A stretch of 64,000 bases of DNA from Reichenbachiella agariperforans (GTDB lineage: Bacteria > Bacteroidota > Bacteroidia > Cytophagales > Cyclobacteriaceae). A program made the translations under genes and the position numbers. Shown here piece after piece: positions 1 to 8,054 of this stretch. Below the pieces are notes generated by a model that did no database searches, was not told the origin of the DNA, and worked only from the letters and a program-made list of their open reading frames with translations. The first letter of the stretch is position 1. Every line of letters begins with the position of its first letter. The DNA is taken from NCBI RefSeq assembly GCF_900142205.1, contig NZ_FRAA01000001.1:526803-590802 (forward strand). The letters are read 5' to 3'.

Positions 1-82
1 AATTTTGATTGATGATCAATTCGTTGATCGCTTTGGAAACTCCTATCAGTACGCAATCATTGTATTCTCGAGCTGTCTGCAT
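1..82 (-). CDS. 5' end of an unidentified protein, cut by the window edge
   Basis: An ATG at 82-80 opens a reading frame of 27 codons that runs off the left edge without a stop (begins MQTAREYNDC). An in-frame TAG lies two codons upstream, which fixes this ATG as the earliest possible start. The piece has no signal peptide and is too short to assign to a family. It lies downstream of, and on the same strand as, the hairpin array at 163-632. It could be a chance open frame, but an ATG start and no stop to the edge make a real gene more likely than not. Confidence 0.45.
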   Translation of the reverse strand, partial: MQTAREYNDCVLIGVSKAINELIINQN

Positions 83-162
83 GATCTATGGACTTTAATT
101 ATTGAAATTAACACAAAAAACTAGGCAAGGAAATAGAATACGGCAGTTTCCGCAAAAAGAAA

Positions 163-196
163 AAGGGAAGCCATATATGGTATATGGACTTCCCTT
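163..196 (-). terminator. Terminator-like hairpin, unit 4 of the array
   Basis: On the minus strand, AAGGGAAG plus CCATATA pairs with TATATGG plus CTTCCCTT with a one-base bulge and a three-base loop, followed by TTTCTTTTT. A second hairpin lies just before it at 204-227 (ATTTGTTTC pairing with GAAACAAAT). No gene on this strand ends here, so it would terminate a non-coding transcript or the leader of the gene at 82. Confidence 0.5.
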
Positions 197-255
197 CAAA
201 TCAATTTGTTTCGTTCAAGAAACAAATCAGCTATAAACGTAGAACCTCATTGCAT

Positions 256-318
256 AAAAAAGACCAGAGGACAAAAGGCAAGCCTCCTATCACTCTGGTC
301 AAAACCAACCTAACCTAT
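256..318 (-). ncRNA. Possible small RNA, unit 3 of the array
   Basis: Read on the minus strand, the unit starts with ATAGGTTAGGTTGGTTTT (318-301), followed directly by an 8-bp hairpin arm GACCAGAG (300-293), a 23-base loop, the matching arm CTCTGGTC (269-262) and a run of six T (261-256). That is the form of an intrinsic terminator, with no coding sequence before it. The same motif-hairpin-T-run order recurs at 401-463 and 564-632. Whether it is a discrete RNA or serial terminators is not known. Confidence 0.4.
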
Positions 319-394
319 CTTTAAGTTTTCTCACTGCTGACTCTCGCTCTTGGGTTATAGTTGATAAAAGAGTCTTAAGACAGTAGATGATTCT

Positions 395-463
395 AAAAAC
401 TGAGGAGCCTCCTTCTGCACTTATCCGCCTTCACTGACTCCTCAATAACAAAAACCAACCTAT
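395..463 (-). ncRNA. Possible small RNA, unit 2 of the array
   Basis: On the minus strand, ATAGGTTGGTTTTTG is followed by a 7-bp hairpin, TGAGGAG (444-438) pairing with CTCCTCA (407-401) around a 30-base loop, then GTTTTTAG. A further partial motif copy, ATGGGTTGGTTTG, lies upstream at about 487-475. The hairpin sequence differs from those of units 1 and 3 while the leading motif is kept, so the units are not simple duplicates. Confidence 0.4.
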
Positions 464-563
464 GATCTTTGGTACAAACCAACCCATACGAGTCGGCTAA
501 AATCTAATCCAATCCGTAGTACTGACTATAGCTGGCCTAGATTCTGTATCCTTGTTAGGGATT

Positions 564-632
564 TAAAAAATAAGGGGCACTTCTACTACGACCAACTTCA
601 CTACCCCTTCCTATTCCAAAAACCTAACCTAT
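564..632 (-). ncRNA. Possible small RNA, unit 1 of the array
   Basis: On the minus strand, ATAGGTTAGGTTTTTGG (632-616) leads into AAGGGG (609-604), a 26-base loop, CCCCTT (577-572), then ATTTTTTAAA. This is the first of the three motif-bearing units in the direction of transcription. The motif includes TAGGTTTT, similar to the Bacteroidota -7 element TAnnTTTG, so it could be a promoter rather than transcript; the sequence alone does not decide. Confidence 0.4.
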
Positions 633-937
633 ATTTTCAATGCCATCTCGATGATGACTCGTGTATCTCTTTTGATTACAATGCAAAGATGCGACCAGAT
701 ACACTCCCAGATAAGCGTAAAATGCCTACTTTGTCAAAATAGGTGAAATGCCTAAGTGTAGATGAGGACAGGAATAGCAGTGTGTTTTGAAACAGAATAT
801 CACCGATATCTTACAGGTGACAAATATTTAAGAGGGTTTAAATCAAATCACATACAAAGGGATAAACCAACAAAATTAAGTTTATTTACACTTGTGATGA
901 TGTCACTTTCACTTAAACAAATCACGTGATTCCACCT

Positions 938-1807
938 ATGAAAAATCACATATACTTATGGGTATGTCTCATTACTGTAACCTTTTCCCACTTCTCCGCT
1001 GTGGGTCAAAGCGCGAGAAAAATCGCCAACAAGGCTAGACCCTCCTATTTAGAAATTGGGCTTGGGCTTGATTACTCTACATACAGAGATTTCGCTACAT
1101 CACCTCTCGTGTACCGTGGGCTTGCCCAAAACATTTCTCTCCATTACCAAAGAATGGATAAAGTACGTGAGACAAGGTTTGGAGGAGACTATTACCATAG
1201 CAACACTTACGCTTCGTTGGTCAAAAATGAAGTAGCTGTCGCAGCAGTCACAACTTTGACCTTCAATTTCTCGAAACTCTATCAGATCAAAAGCATCTCA
1301 TCTGATAAATGGAGCTACAAAGCAGGAGGAATGGCTCTTTTCACAGGCAACCTTAGAGCCAACCCTACCCTTCAAAATGCTACCTACGGCTATGAGATAT
1401 TTTTCAACCTATTGGGCTCTGCCAAAATAACGAGAGACCTTTCTAGACAAACAGAAAAAAGTAGAAAATTCCTCTTCATCAAGTACAAACTAAAACCCCG
1501 AGACAAAAACCTGTCATTCCAGTTGAATGTAGGCTTGCTCAATCACAATATCAGAAATGGTTATACTTACATCAACCAAGAGAGCTTGTTGAATAGTGGA
1601 AATTTCCTCTTTGCAGATTATGAAATCAATTCCTTCTCTGGTTTTAGAATGAGTTCTGCTTTAGAATACACACATTTCCTCGCCAATAAAAATGCACTGA
1701 AGTTCTCATACGTCTGGGACGCATATACGACGGGTGGGGAAGAAAATCAGTTCGAAGCGTCCCACCATAACCTGAAAATCGCACTCCTATTCGGTCTAAA
1801 AAAATAA
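938..1807 (+). CDS. Predicted outer-membrane barrel protein, unknown function
   Basis: A 289-residue protein with an N-terminal signal peptide (hydrophobic stretch at about residues 5-18, ending near AVGQS). The rest alternates short polar and aromatic-rich stretches, as in beta-barrel proteins, and ends in a short amphipathic strand (NLKIALLFGLKK). I recognise no family. A GTG 12 bases upstream is also open, but the ATG at 938 puts the signal peptide directly at the N terminus. The S41 peptidase gene starts 6 bases after the stop, so the two are probably co-transcribed. Confidence 0.7.
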   Translation: MKNHIYLWVCLITVTFSHFSAVGQSARKIANKARPSYLEIGLGLDYSTYRDFATSPLVYRGLAQNISLHYQRMDKVRETRFGGDYYHSNTYASLVKNEVAVAAVTTLTFNFSKLYQIKSISSDKWSYKAGGMALFTGNLRANPTLQNATYGYEIFFNLLGSAKITRDLSRQTEKSRKFLFIKYKLKPRDKNLSFQLNVGLLNHNIRNGYTYINQESLLNSGNFLFADYEINSFSGFRMSSALEYTHFLANKNALKFSYVWDAYTTGGEENQFEASHHNLKIALLFGLKK

Positions 1808-1813
1808 TCAAGA

Positions 1814-2878
1814 ATGAAACATACACTATTGGTATTCATCGGCACACTAGCGCTGAGTGCTTGTGAGCAAATATTCTTTGAGGATGTACTCTCCGAAGAG
1901 GATCCCTATGTACAGTTTGACTACCTCTGGAATGAAGTGGACAAGCGGTATTCATTCTTTGAGGTTAAAAACATAGACTGGGATGATTCATACGACAGGC
2001 ATCATGCGATGATTTATGATGAGATATCAGATGACTCATTGTTTCAGGTGATGGGCAGTATGATGTCTGAGCTCAAAGACGATCACACCAACTTATTTTC
2101 TAGCACTAATGTATCTTTTTTTGGTGTCCGGTATCATAAAGTGGACAACTACGAGTCCCGAATCGTCATCGATCATTATATAGGCAGTGACTACCATTCG
2201 TCTGGACCATTCCAGCACGACTTTATCAATGCGGACAAAGTACCTGCTGGAAAATCAATAGGTTACATCCGGTTTGGTTCTTTTACAGGCACTGTCAGTG
2301 CGGTCAATTTGAATTATATAATGAACCGATACAAAAGCACAGATGGTTTGATTCTCGACCTTAGAGAGAACGGTGGCGGGGCAGTACGTGATGTATTCAA
2401 AATCCTAGCCCGGTTTATAGATGAAGAAACAGTGGTTTACAAATCCAGAATCAGAAATGGCAAAGACCATGACGACTTCTCTGCTTTTGAAGAAGCCGTC
2501 GCTGAGCCATACACAGGACCTAAATACACCAACAAACCTGTGGTTTTCCTCGTCGATCGTGGCACCTACAGTGCAGGATCATTCACTTCGCTATCTACCA
2601 AAGCTATCCCTAACGTCACGCTCATGGGCGATAGTACTGGTGGTGGACTAGGCATGCCTAACGGCGGCCAACTCCCTAACGGATGGAACTACAGGTTCTC
2701 TGTCACACAAGCAGTCACTGTAGATCAAGCGGATAGATTCGATGCTGGACTGGAAGATGAAATAAACCAAGAGAACTTTGAATCAGGTGTACCTCCAGAC
2801 GTATATGTACTCCTAGACTGGACTGATCTGACCAGAGATGAAATCCTAGATCGTGCCATTTTCGAAATCACTAACTAA
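1814..2878 (+). CDS. S41-family peptidase lipoprotein
   Basis: A 354-residue protein with a short signal peptide and a lipobox ending in Cys17 (LSAC), so probably lipid-anchored. The C-terminal half carries the features of S41 (C-terminal processing or tricorn-core) peptidases: a conserved LDLRENGGG segment near residues 182-190 and, near residue 255, GTYSAGS, whose first serine after Tyr is the expected nucleophile, followed by GDSTGGG. No PDZ domain is evident between the N-terminal helical part (DYLWNEVDKRYSFF) and the catalytic part. It follows the barrel gene by 6 bases, so a role in processing envelope proteins is possible; the substrate is unknown. Confidence 0.85.
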   Translation: MKHTLLVFIGTLALSACEQIFFEDVLSEEDPYVQFDYLWNEVDKRYSFFEVKNIDWDDSYDRHHAMIYDEISDDSLFQVMGSMMSELKDDHTNLFSSTNVSFFGVRYHKVDNYESRIVIDHYIGSDYHSSGPFQHDFINADKVPAGKSIGYIRFGSFTGTVSAVNLNYIMNRYKSTDGLILDLRENGGGAVRDVFKILARFIDEETVVYKSRIRNGKDHDDFSAFEEAVAEPYTGPKYTNKPVVFLVDRGTYSAGSFTSLSTKAIPNVTLMGDSTGGGLGMPNGGQLPNGWNYRFSVTQAVTVDQADRFDAGLEDEINQENFESGVPPDVYVLLDWTDLTRDEILDRAIFEITN

Positions 2879-2897
2879 GATAAAATATTTACAAAAA

Positions 2898-2936
2898 AGG
2901 GTGGGTCAACTCGTAGGTGGGTCACCCCTATTTTTT
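2898..2936. terminator. Bidirectional terminator between convergent genes
   Basis: AGGGTG (2898-2903) pairs with CACCC (2923-2927). A run of A precedes it (2891-2897) and a run of T follows (2931-2936), so it can serve both strands. The stop codon of the minus-strand glycosylase gene lies in the right side of this structure. Confidence 0.6.
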
Positions 2937-3521
2937 GCTTACCCAATCGTTGTTACAGATATAAAAACGCCAAGGCAGCAAAGCATCTTCTCCTGCATAG
3001 TCTACACCCACTCTAGTAGATGCTACTATACTAGTACCGACTATATCGGGAGCATCCTCAATCCATATATCGTTTTCACCTGTCAGTCGCGCAGTGTTCA
3101 TCTCCATGGTTATCCCCATAGCCTTGGATAATTTCCCCGGACCATTAGATGTCTTAGTTTTGGGGTGTCGATCAGACCAATCTCCATCCAGTGGCTCTAC
3201 CGCTCTGATCAAAACAGCATCCGCCTTTCCCGCTACATTCGTCACGACATTGAACAAGTGATGGATTCCATAGCATAGGTACACATAAGCGCACCCTCCC
3301 TCTCTATACATGACCTCCGTCCGTGGCGTACGTTTACCATTGCTCGCATGACAGGCCTTATCATCATATCCACGATAGGCCTCCGTCTCTACTATCTTGC
3401 CTTTTCTGGCCGCTCCATTTTGCCTCGTAACAAGGGTCTTTCCGAGTAATTCTTTGGCTATTTGCACTACATCATCACGGAGATAAAAAGATTTGGGTAG
3501 AAGGAAATCGTTGTTTGTCAT
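2928..3521 (-). CDS. 3-methyladenine DNA glycosylase (AAG/MPG type)
   Basis: A 197-residue protein of normal length for the bacterial AAG family, which removes alkylated and deaminated purines (3-methyladenine, hypoxanthine) by cleaving the N-glycosidic bond in base excision repair. Family hallmarks are visible: an LLGKTLV segment early on, the VETEAYRG block holding the catalytic glutamate (near residue 46), CHASNGKRTPR, and YVYLCYGIHHLFNVVT. There is no signal peptide, so it is cytoplasmic. It is convergent with the S41 peptidase gene and divergent from the DUF2911 gene, so it is transcribed alone. Confidence 0.93.
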   Translation of the reverse strand: MTNNDFLLPKSFYLRDDVVQIAKELLGKTLVTRQNGAARKGKIVETEAYRGYDDKACHASNGKRTPRTEVMYREGGCAYVYLCYGIHHLFNVVTNVAGKADAVLIRAVEPLDGDWSDRHPKTKTSNGPGKLSKAMGITMEMNTARLTGENDIWIEDAPDIVGTSIVASTRVGVDYAGEDALLPWRFYICNNDWVSKK

Positions 3522-3593
3522 ATTTAGTGAACCAGTCGGGCATTATCCCGTATATTCGATCAGTAATTTAAAACAATCAAATAAAGGTTTACC

Positions 3594-4472
3594 ATGAAAA
3601 AAATGAAACTCATTACGCTAGCAATCGCTGGATTATTATTTATCGGAGCACAAACCACAATGGCTCAGATCGTTACTCCACAACCTAGCCCTGCAGGATC
3701 TGTTAGCTCCACAGTTGGCTTGACGGATATCGAAATCAGCTACTTCAGACCACAGATGAAAGGCAGAAAAATATTTGGAGAAGGTGCTGACTACCTTTTA
3801 CCCTACGGTCAAAGATGGAGAGCAGGGGCTAACTCTGGCACCATCATTACATTTAGCAGTGATGTACAAGTAGCAGGCACCAATGTACCAGCAGGTGAGT
3901 ACATCTTATTTTTAGCGCCTGGTGCTAAAGAATGGGAAGTAATCCTATATTCAGACAAATCTATCGGTGCGAATGTAGGCGGAATCGAAGATGACAAGAT
4001 CGTCGTAAAAGCTTCTATAGCTGCTACAAAACTTACTGAAACAGTAAAGACCTTGACCTACCAAATCACGGACCTAGGAGCTGATAGCCAAACGGCTAAC
4101 ATCCAAATGTCATGGGAAAACACAGCGTTGAATATCCCAGTAGCAGTATCGTTCGACGAGCAAGTAATGGCTGCTATCTCTAAAAACACAGTAGTTGATC
4201 CAGCTAACTTGATGACCGCTGCTCGTTACTACCTTAGCACAGGCAAAGACCTAGATCAAGCCTTGACTTGGGCCAACACATACTTGGAGACAGGAGAAAA
4301 CAGCAAGCAATTTTGGAATGTCCATGTAAAGGCTCAAATCCTAGCAAAAAAAGGTGACAAGAAAGGTGCCATCAAAACGGCAAAGCAGTCTCTCGAACTA
4401 GCAAAAGCATCTCCCAATGGTGATTTTGGATACGTCAAAAGAAACGAAGCGCTTATTGCTTCTCTGAAGTAA
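3594..4472 (+). CDS. DUF2911 family secreted protein with helical C terminus
   Basis: A 292-residue protein with a signal peptide ending near TTMAQ (residue 25). Residues about 30-190 match the DUF2911 family of Bacteroidota: SPAGSVSSTVGLTDIEISYFRP, GQRWRAGANSGT, and the PAGEYILF segment. The remaining 100 residues are helical and look like tetratricopeptide repeats (LDQALTWANTYLETGEN, KGAIKTAKQSLELAK). The function of DUF2911 is not known; export to the periplasm or outer membrane is inferred from the signal peptide. A strong terminator follows. Confidence 0.85.
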   Translation: MKKMKLITLAIAGLLFIGAQTTMAQIVTPQPSPAGSVSSTVGLTDIEISYFRPQMKGRKIFGEGADYLLPYGQRWRAGANSGTIITFSSDVQVAGTNVPAGEYILFLAPGAKEWEVILYSDKSIGANVGGIEDDKIVVKASIAATKLTETVKTLTYQITDLGADSQTANIQMSWENTALNIPVAVSFDEQVMAAISKNTVVDPANLMTAARYYLSTGKDLDQALTWANTYLETGENSKQFWNVHVKAQILAKKGDKKGAIKTAKQSLELAKASPNGDFGYVKRNEALIASLK

Positions 4473-4490
4473 CATAAAACGCTAAATCAA

Positions 4491-4534
4491 AAAGGTCATC
4501 ACTTCTATATCATTTGAAGTGATGACCTTTTTTT
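4491..4534 (+). terminator. Intrinsic terminator after the DUF2911 gene
   Basis: A perfect 15-bp stem (4491-4505 with 4516-4530, core GGTCATCACTTC) with a 10-base loop is followed by a T run to 4534. A run of A also precedes it, but no minus-strand gene ends here. Confidence 0.9.
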
Positions 4535-4584
4535 GTGCATAGTCACGAGCACCTTTTCCTTACAATACTATCTATCTTTGCGTC

Positions 4585-5673
4585 ATGCTAAGTGACTATC
4601 CTCAGATCCCCATCGACCCGCACACCTTTGCTGGTATGACCTTTCGTGTTCGTTATCCTAAAATCCTGAACGACGTGCTCGCCAGCAATCTTTATCCGGA
4701 CACCCTCTCTCAACGGCTCGAAAAACTCAAAACCTCTCTAGAGACGCTAACCATTACCCGTATTCACGAGCACAATCCACTCTGGGAGACATTCTATCAG
4801 CAGTACGAAGGACAGTTGCTGCCCTCCCTTCCCTTCTTCGATGCAGAGGTATATTTGTTTGCCTATATCCTGCATTTGGTAGACTATGACTCCTTGGGTA
4901 TCGATCCTTTTTCACAGATCAAAGCACAAGACCTCAATCAAAACGTAGCAGCATTAGCCCCTAACCTATTGGCATCCCAGACCTGGGATACACAGGATTT
5001 TGTACTGCACAGCCTACACGGCAACAAGTCCGATCTTAGTCAGTTGAAGTCTGGCTCAGAACTCGACATTAAGCTACTGCTAGACGATAGAGCTGCGCTA
5101 GTCCACGACTGTGAGGCAGCCACCCATGTCGATGTGGTATTGGACAATGCTGGCATGGAGCTGTTCAGTGACCTACTGCTCGTCAATCACCTCGTAGAAC
5201 GATACGGGCATGAAGTCAAACTACACTTCAAATCCGCCCCTATTTTCGTGTCCGATGTGATACGCGAAGACATTGGTGCTTTGCTAGATACCCTACTCGA
5301 AAACAAAGCAGGAGCTTTTGCCCAGAGTCTACAAAACAAAATAGACCGACAGCAGATCATCCTGCAGCACCATCCGATATGGACGAGCCCTACGCACTAT
5401 ACCCAACTCCCAGAGGGGCTGATCACCCCCCACGCATTACTCCTATCCAAAGGAGACGCCAACTATCGCCGATTCTTCGAAGACCGCGTCATCCCTCCCA
5501 CACAGCCTTCCGCTCCACTATGTAGCTACCTGACGCATCCGACCTACTGCATCCGCACGCTCAAGTCCGATATACAGACAGGGCTATCGGCTTCACAGTC
5601 GGAACTACTCGACCTCCAAGAACCCGACTGGAAAGTCAGTGGCAAAAATGCCGTGATTCAAATGCTCCATTAA
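4585..5673 (+). CDS. ARMT1/DUF89-type damage-control phosphatase
   Basis: A 362-residue cytoplasmic protein of the DUF89 family, ARMT1-like subgroup: metal-dependent phosphatases thought to remove damaged or over-accumulated phosphometabolites. The metal-site signatures are visible: DNAGMELFSDL with Asp187, Asn188 and Glu192, and LRTLKSD-like RTLKSD with Asp329 near the C terminus, followed by the family's typical TGL. An N-terminal helical region (residues 20-110) corresponds to the family's helical subdomain. The natural substrate cannot be read from sequence. It follows the terminator at 4491-4534 and appears monocistronic. Confidence 0.85.
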   Translation: MLSDYPQIPIDPHTFAGMTFRVRYPKILNDVLASNLYPDTLSQRLEKLKTSLETLTITRIHEHNPLWETFYQQYEGQLLPSLPFFDAEVYLFAYILHLVDYDSLGIDPFSQIKAQDLNQNVAALAPNLLASQTWDTQDFVLHSLHGNKSDLSQLKSGSELDIKLLLDDRAALVHDCEAATHVDVVLDNAGMELFSDLLLVNHLVERYGHEVKLHFKSAPIFVSDVIREDIGALLDTLLENKAGAFAQSLQNKIDRQQIILQHHPIWTSPTHYTQLPEGLITPHALLLSKGDANYRRFFEDRVIPPTQPSAPLCSYLTHPTYCIRTLKSDIQTGLSASQSELLDLQEPDWKVSGKNAVIQMLH

Positions 5674-5763
5674 AATCACCGTGCGCCTAACGCAAAGTAA
5701 GTGATTGAGTGTCCACTGGTATCAACTGTATTGTATTATTACAGAAGTTGACAGGTTAGACAG

Positions 5764-6063
5764 GTGAACCACAATTATTTCGTTTATATCACCACCAATC
5801 CAAACAAGTCATCTCTATATGTAGGAATGACCAATGATTTGATGATTAGAATAGATCAGCACTATGAGAACCGAGAAAACCAGTCGTCTTTCGCCAAAAG
5901 GTACTACTGTCATCGTTTGGTTCATTGGGAGCGGTACCAATATGTAAACCACGCCATCGAAAGAGAAAAAGAAATCAAGAAATGACGCAGAGCCAAAAAG
6001 GAAGTTTTGATTGCCACCACCAATCCTAAATGGCGATTCCTCAATGAAGAAATTCAGGAGTGA
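5764..6063 (+). pseudogene. GIY-YIG nuclease-like gene interrupted by an in-frame TGA
   Basis: From a GTG at 5764 the frame encodes a small UvrC/YhbQ-type GIY-YIG protein: VYITTNPNKSSLYVGMT (the GIY and YIG strands as VYI and YVG), an arginine in the following helix, and EREKEIKK. At codon 74 (5983-5985) a TGA stands where the family normally has tryptophan (KGWRR-type context), and the frame then continues with RRAKKEVLIATTNPKWRFL to a natural-looking stop at 6063. A single G-to-A change (TGG to TGA) explains this. The truncated 73-residue product keeps most of the fold but loses the C-terminal helix. No ATG start is present. Confidence 0.8.
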
Positions 6064-6089
6064 ATTGATGATCCCTACAGATCGTAAAG

Positions 6090-6140
6090 GCTAGACTCGA
6101 TTAGATTCCTCCTACGTCGGAATGACAAACGAGGGAGGTT
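6090..6140. repeat. Possible dispersed intergenic repeat fragment
   Basis: The stretch includes GATTCCTCCTACGTCGGAATG followed by ACAAACGAGGGAGG, with TTCC and GGAA arms around CTCCTACGTC. Sequences of this type are often dispersed between genes and near GIY-YIG genes in Bacteroidota; that link is from memory, and no second copy is in this window. Confidence 0.3.
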
Positions 6141-6284
6141 ATGAGCTACCACAGAGGTGATAGATACCACGGTAGCTTGTCATTTTCTCAAAAAAAGTAA
6201 GGAACTCAAAGCAATAGCATTTTATTTCACAATCGAAACACTAGTTTTGCCTTTACGTTGCAAGGTTTGACACCTAGAGAGAAT

Positions 6285-7091
6285 ATGAACAAATCGTTTT
6301 TTGACAAAATATCCGCGGCACACAACGTGCCCAAGGCCCTACCGGGCGAGAAGGAAATAGACCAGTTTATCGTCAGATTGCTGCAGTTTCTGTTTCCCGA
6401 GCTCAACAACATCCGCTTCAAGACCGAAACAGAAATAGACGCGGAGTACAAAGCCATCCAACAGCTCTTCGAAGACCTCCTCCTCAAAACCGAGGCTTGC
6501 GAAAAAAGCTTTGCACTCAGCTCGTGCCAGCTGTTCTTCAGCGAGCTGGAAAACATCTACGACCTGTGTATCGAAGATGCAGAAGCCATCCTCAGCGGTG
6601 ACCCTGCAGCCATAGACCGCAAGGAAGTGATCCGTACCTACCCTGGATTTTTCGCGATAGCGATCTACCGCATTGCGCACGTGATGCTGGGACTAGACAT
6701 CCCCTACTTGCCACGGATATTCACCGAATACGCCCATGTGCGTACCTCGATTGACATCCACCCAAAAGCCAAGATCGGACGTAAGTTCTGCATCGATCAC
6801 GGGACTGGAGTAGTGGTCGGCGAGACCTGTATCATCGGCAGCAATGTCAAGGTATATCAGGGCGTGACCCTAGGTGCCATGAGTGTACGCAAAGAGATGG
6901 CGCTCACCAAACGACACCCTACCATCGGTGACAATGTCGTCATCTATGCCGGAGCAACGATCCTCGGCGGTCGTACCGTCATAGGTGCCAACAGCATCAT
7001 CGGCGGCAATGTCTGGCTGACGAGTAGCGTCGAGCCCAACAGCCGCGTGTACTACGCGCACGAGTCGCAGTTGATCAAAGCCTCGGTATAA
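6285..7091 (+). CDS. cysE: Serine O-acetyltransferase
   Basis: A 268-residue cytoplasmic enzyme that acetylates L-serine with acetyl-CoA, the first committed step of cysteine synthesis. The N-terminal helical domain is followed from about residue 150 by left-handed beta-helix hexapeptide repeats: the segment around DIHPKAKIG, FCIDHGTGVVVGETCIIG with the catalytic Asp-His pair, VKVYQGVTLGA, and IGDNVVIYAGATILGG. A TTG 27 bases upstream is open, but the ATG at 6285 is preceded by GAGAGA and gives a normal N terminus. The cysteine synthase gene begins 67 bases downstream, so the pair forms a cysteine operon. The long N-terminal domain matches plant/Bacteroidota-type enzymes. Confidence 0.93.
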   Translation: MNKSFFDKISAAHNVPKALPGEKEIDQFIVRLLQFLFPELNNIRFKTETEIDAEYKAIQQLFEDLLLKTEACEKSFALSSCQLFFSELENIYDLCIEDAEAILSGDPAAIDRKEVIRTYPGFFAIAIYRIAHVMLGLDIPYLPRIFTEYAHVRTSIDIHPKAKIGRKFCIDHGTGVVVGETCIIGSNVKVYQGVTLGAMSVRKEMALTKRHPTIGDNVVIYAGATILGGRTVIGANSIIGGNVWLTSSVEPNSRVYYAHESQLIKASV

Positions 7092-7158
7092 ATGCAGATC
7101 TCGAACCCAACCCGTTTGTGATCTGTTCGTTCAAAACCAATTTAGAAAGCAAAAACTT

Positions 7159-8052
7159 ATGTCAGCTCAAAATATCAGTGATTTAATCGGCAACACACCC
7201 CTCGTCAGAGTACTGCTCCCTGAGATCCCCGATCACGTAGAGATCTACGGCAAACTAGAGGGCAACAACCCGGGAGGGAGTGTCAAAGATCGTCCGGCCT
7301 TTTTCATGATCAACGAGGCTCTCAAACGCGGCGAAATCACCCGTGAGACCAAACTCGTCGAGGCGACCAGTGGCAACACCGGTATCGCACTGGCCATGGT
7401 CGCGGCATCCTTTGACATGGATATCACCCTCGTGATGCCCGAAAACTCCACACAGGAGCGCATCGATACGATGACCGCCTATGGCGCCAAAGTAGTCCTG
7501 ACCCCAGAAGAAGGAACCATCGAACTCTCTCGTACCATCGCAGACGAAATGGTGGAGAAAGAAGGATACGTCATGCTCAACCAGTTCGCCAATGACGACA
7601 ACTACCATGCCCACTACAACACGACAGGGCCCGAAATATGGAAAGACACCGAAGGAAAAGTGACTCACTTTGTCTCCAGCATGGGCACGACGGGTACCAT
7701 CATGGGCAACTCCATGTACCTCAAGGAGCAAAACAAGGACATTCAGATCATAGGCGTACAGCCACAGGAAGGCGACAGTATCCCGGGCATCCGCAAATGG
7801 TCTCCGGAGTTTCTCCCAGAGATTTATGACGATGCACGTGTCGACGAGATTCTCTACGTGAGCAAAGAACAAGCAGTCATCATGACCAAGCGTCTGGCCA
7901 AAGAAACGGGCATACTCGCAGGTATGAGTAGCGGTGGTGCGATGCACTCTGCCGTAGCACTCGCCAAAACCCTCACCGAGCCTGCTACGATCGTCTCGAT
8001 CATCTGTGACCGTGGCGATCGCTATTTGAGTTCTGGACTGTTCTCGGACTAA
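7159..8052 (+). CDS. cysM: Cysteine synthase, CysM type
   Basis: A 297-residue PLP-dependent O-acetylserine (thiol)-lyase. The PLP lysine is Lys43 in NPGGSVKDRP; the SGNTG loop (ATSGNTGIA) binds the substrate carboxylate, and the phosphate-binding SSMGTTGTIMG segment lies near residues 174-184. The segment EGNNPGG and the later GDSIPGIRKW resemble CysM more than CysK, so it may also accept thiosulfate or other sulfur donors. It acts on the O-acetylserine made by the preceding gene. The next gene starts 2 bases after its stop, which indicates translational coupling. Confidence 0.93.
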   Translation: MSAQNISDLIGNTPLVRVLLPEIPDHVEIYGKLEGNNPGGSVKDRPAFFMINEALKRGEITRETKLVEATSGNTGIALAMVAASFDMDITLVMPENSTQERIDTMTAYGAKVVLTPEEGTIELSRTIADEMVEKEGYVMLNQFANDDNYHAHYNTTGPEIWKDTEGKVTHFVSSMGTTGTIMGNSMYLKEQNKDIQIIGVQPQEGDSIPGIRKWSPEFLPEIYDDARVDEILYVSKEQAVIMTKRLAKETGILAGMSSGGAMHSAVALAKTLTEPATIVSIICDRGDRYLSSGLFSD

Positions 8053-8054
8053 GG

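Larger units (their letters stand above)
83..937. other. Gene-free region with tandem hairpins
   Basis: About 850 bases hold no credible open reading frame on either strand. The part from 163 to 632 contains four terminator-like hairpins on the minus strand, listed separately, and repeated copies of a short motif related to AACCAACCTAACCTAT (plus-strand reading). The stretch from 640 to 937 shows nothing recognisable except the probable leader of the next plus-strand gene. Confidence 0.6.

Noticed and set aside
5983-5985. TGA in the GIY-YIG frame as selenocysteine or recoded stop
   Set aside because: No selenocysteine insertion structure is visible, the family has Trp here, and TGA is used as a normal stop elsewhere in the window.
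7255-7947. 230-codon minus-strand open frame opposite cysM
   Set aside because: It lies wholly inside the well-supported cysteine synthase gene, has a composition typical of an antisense frame and matches no family.
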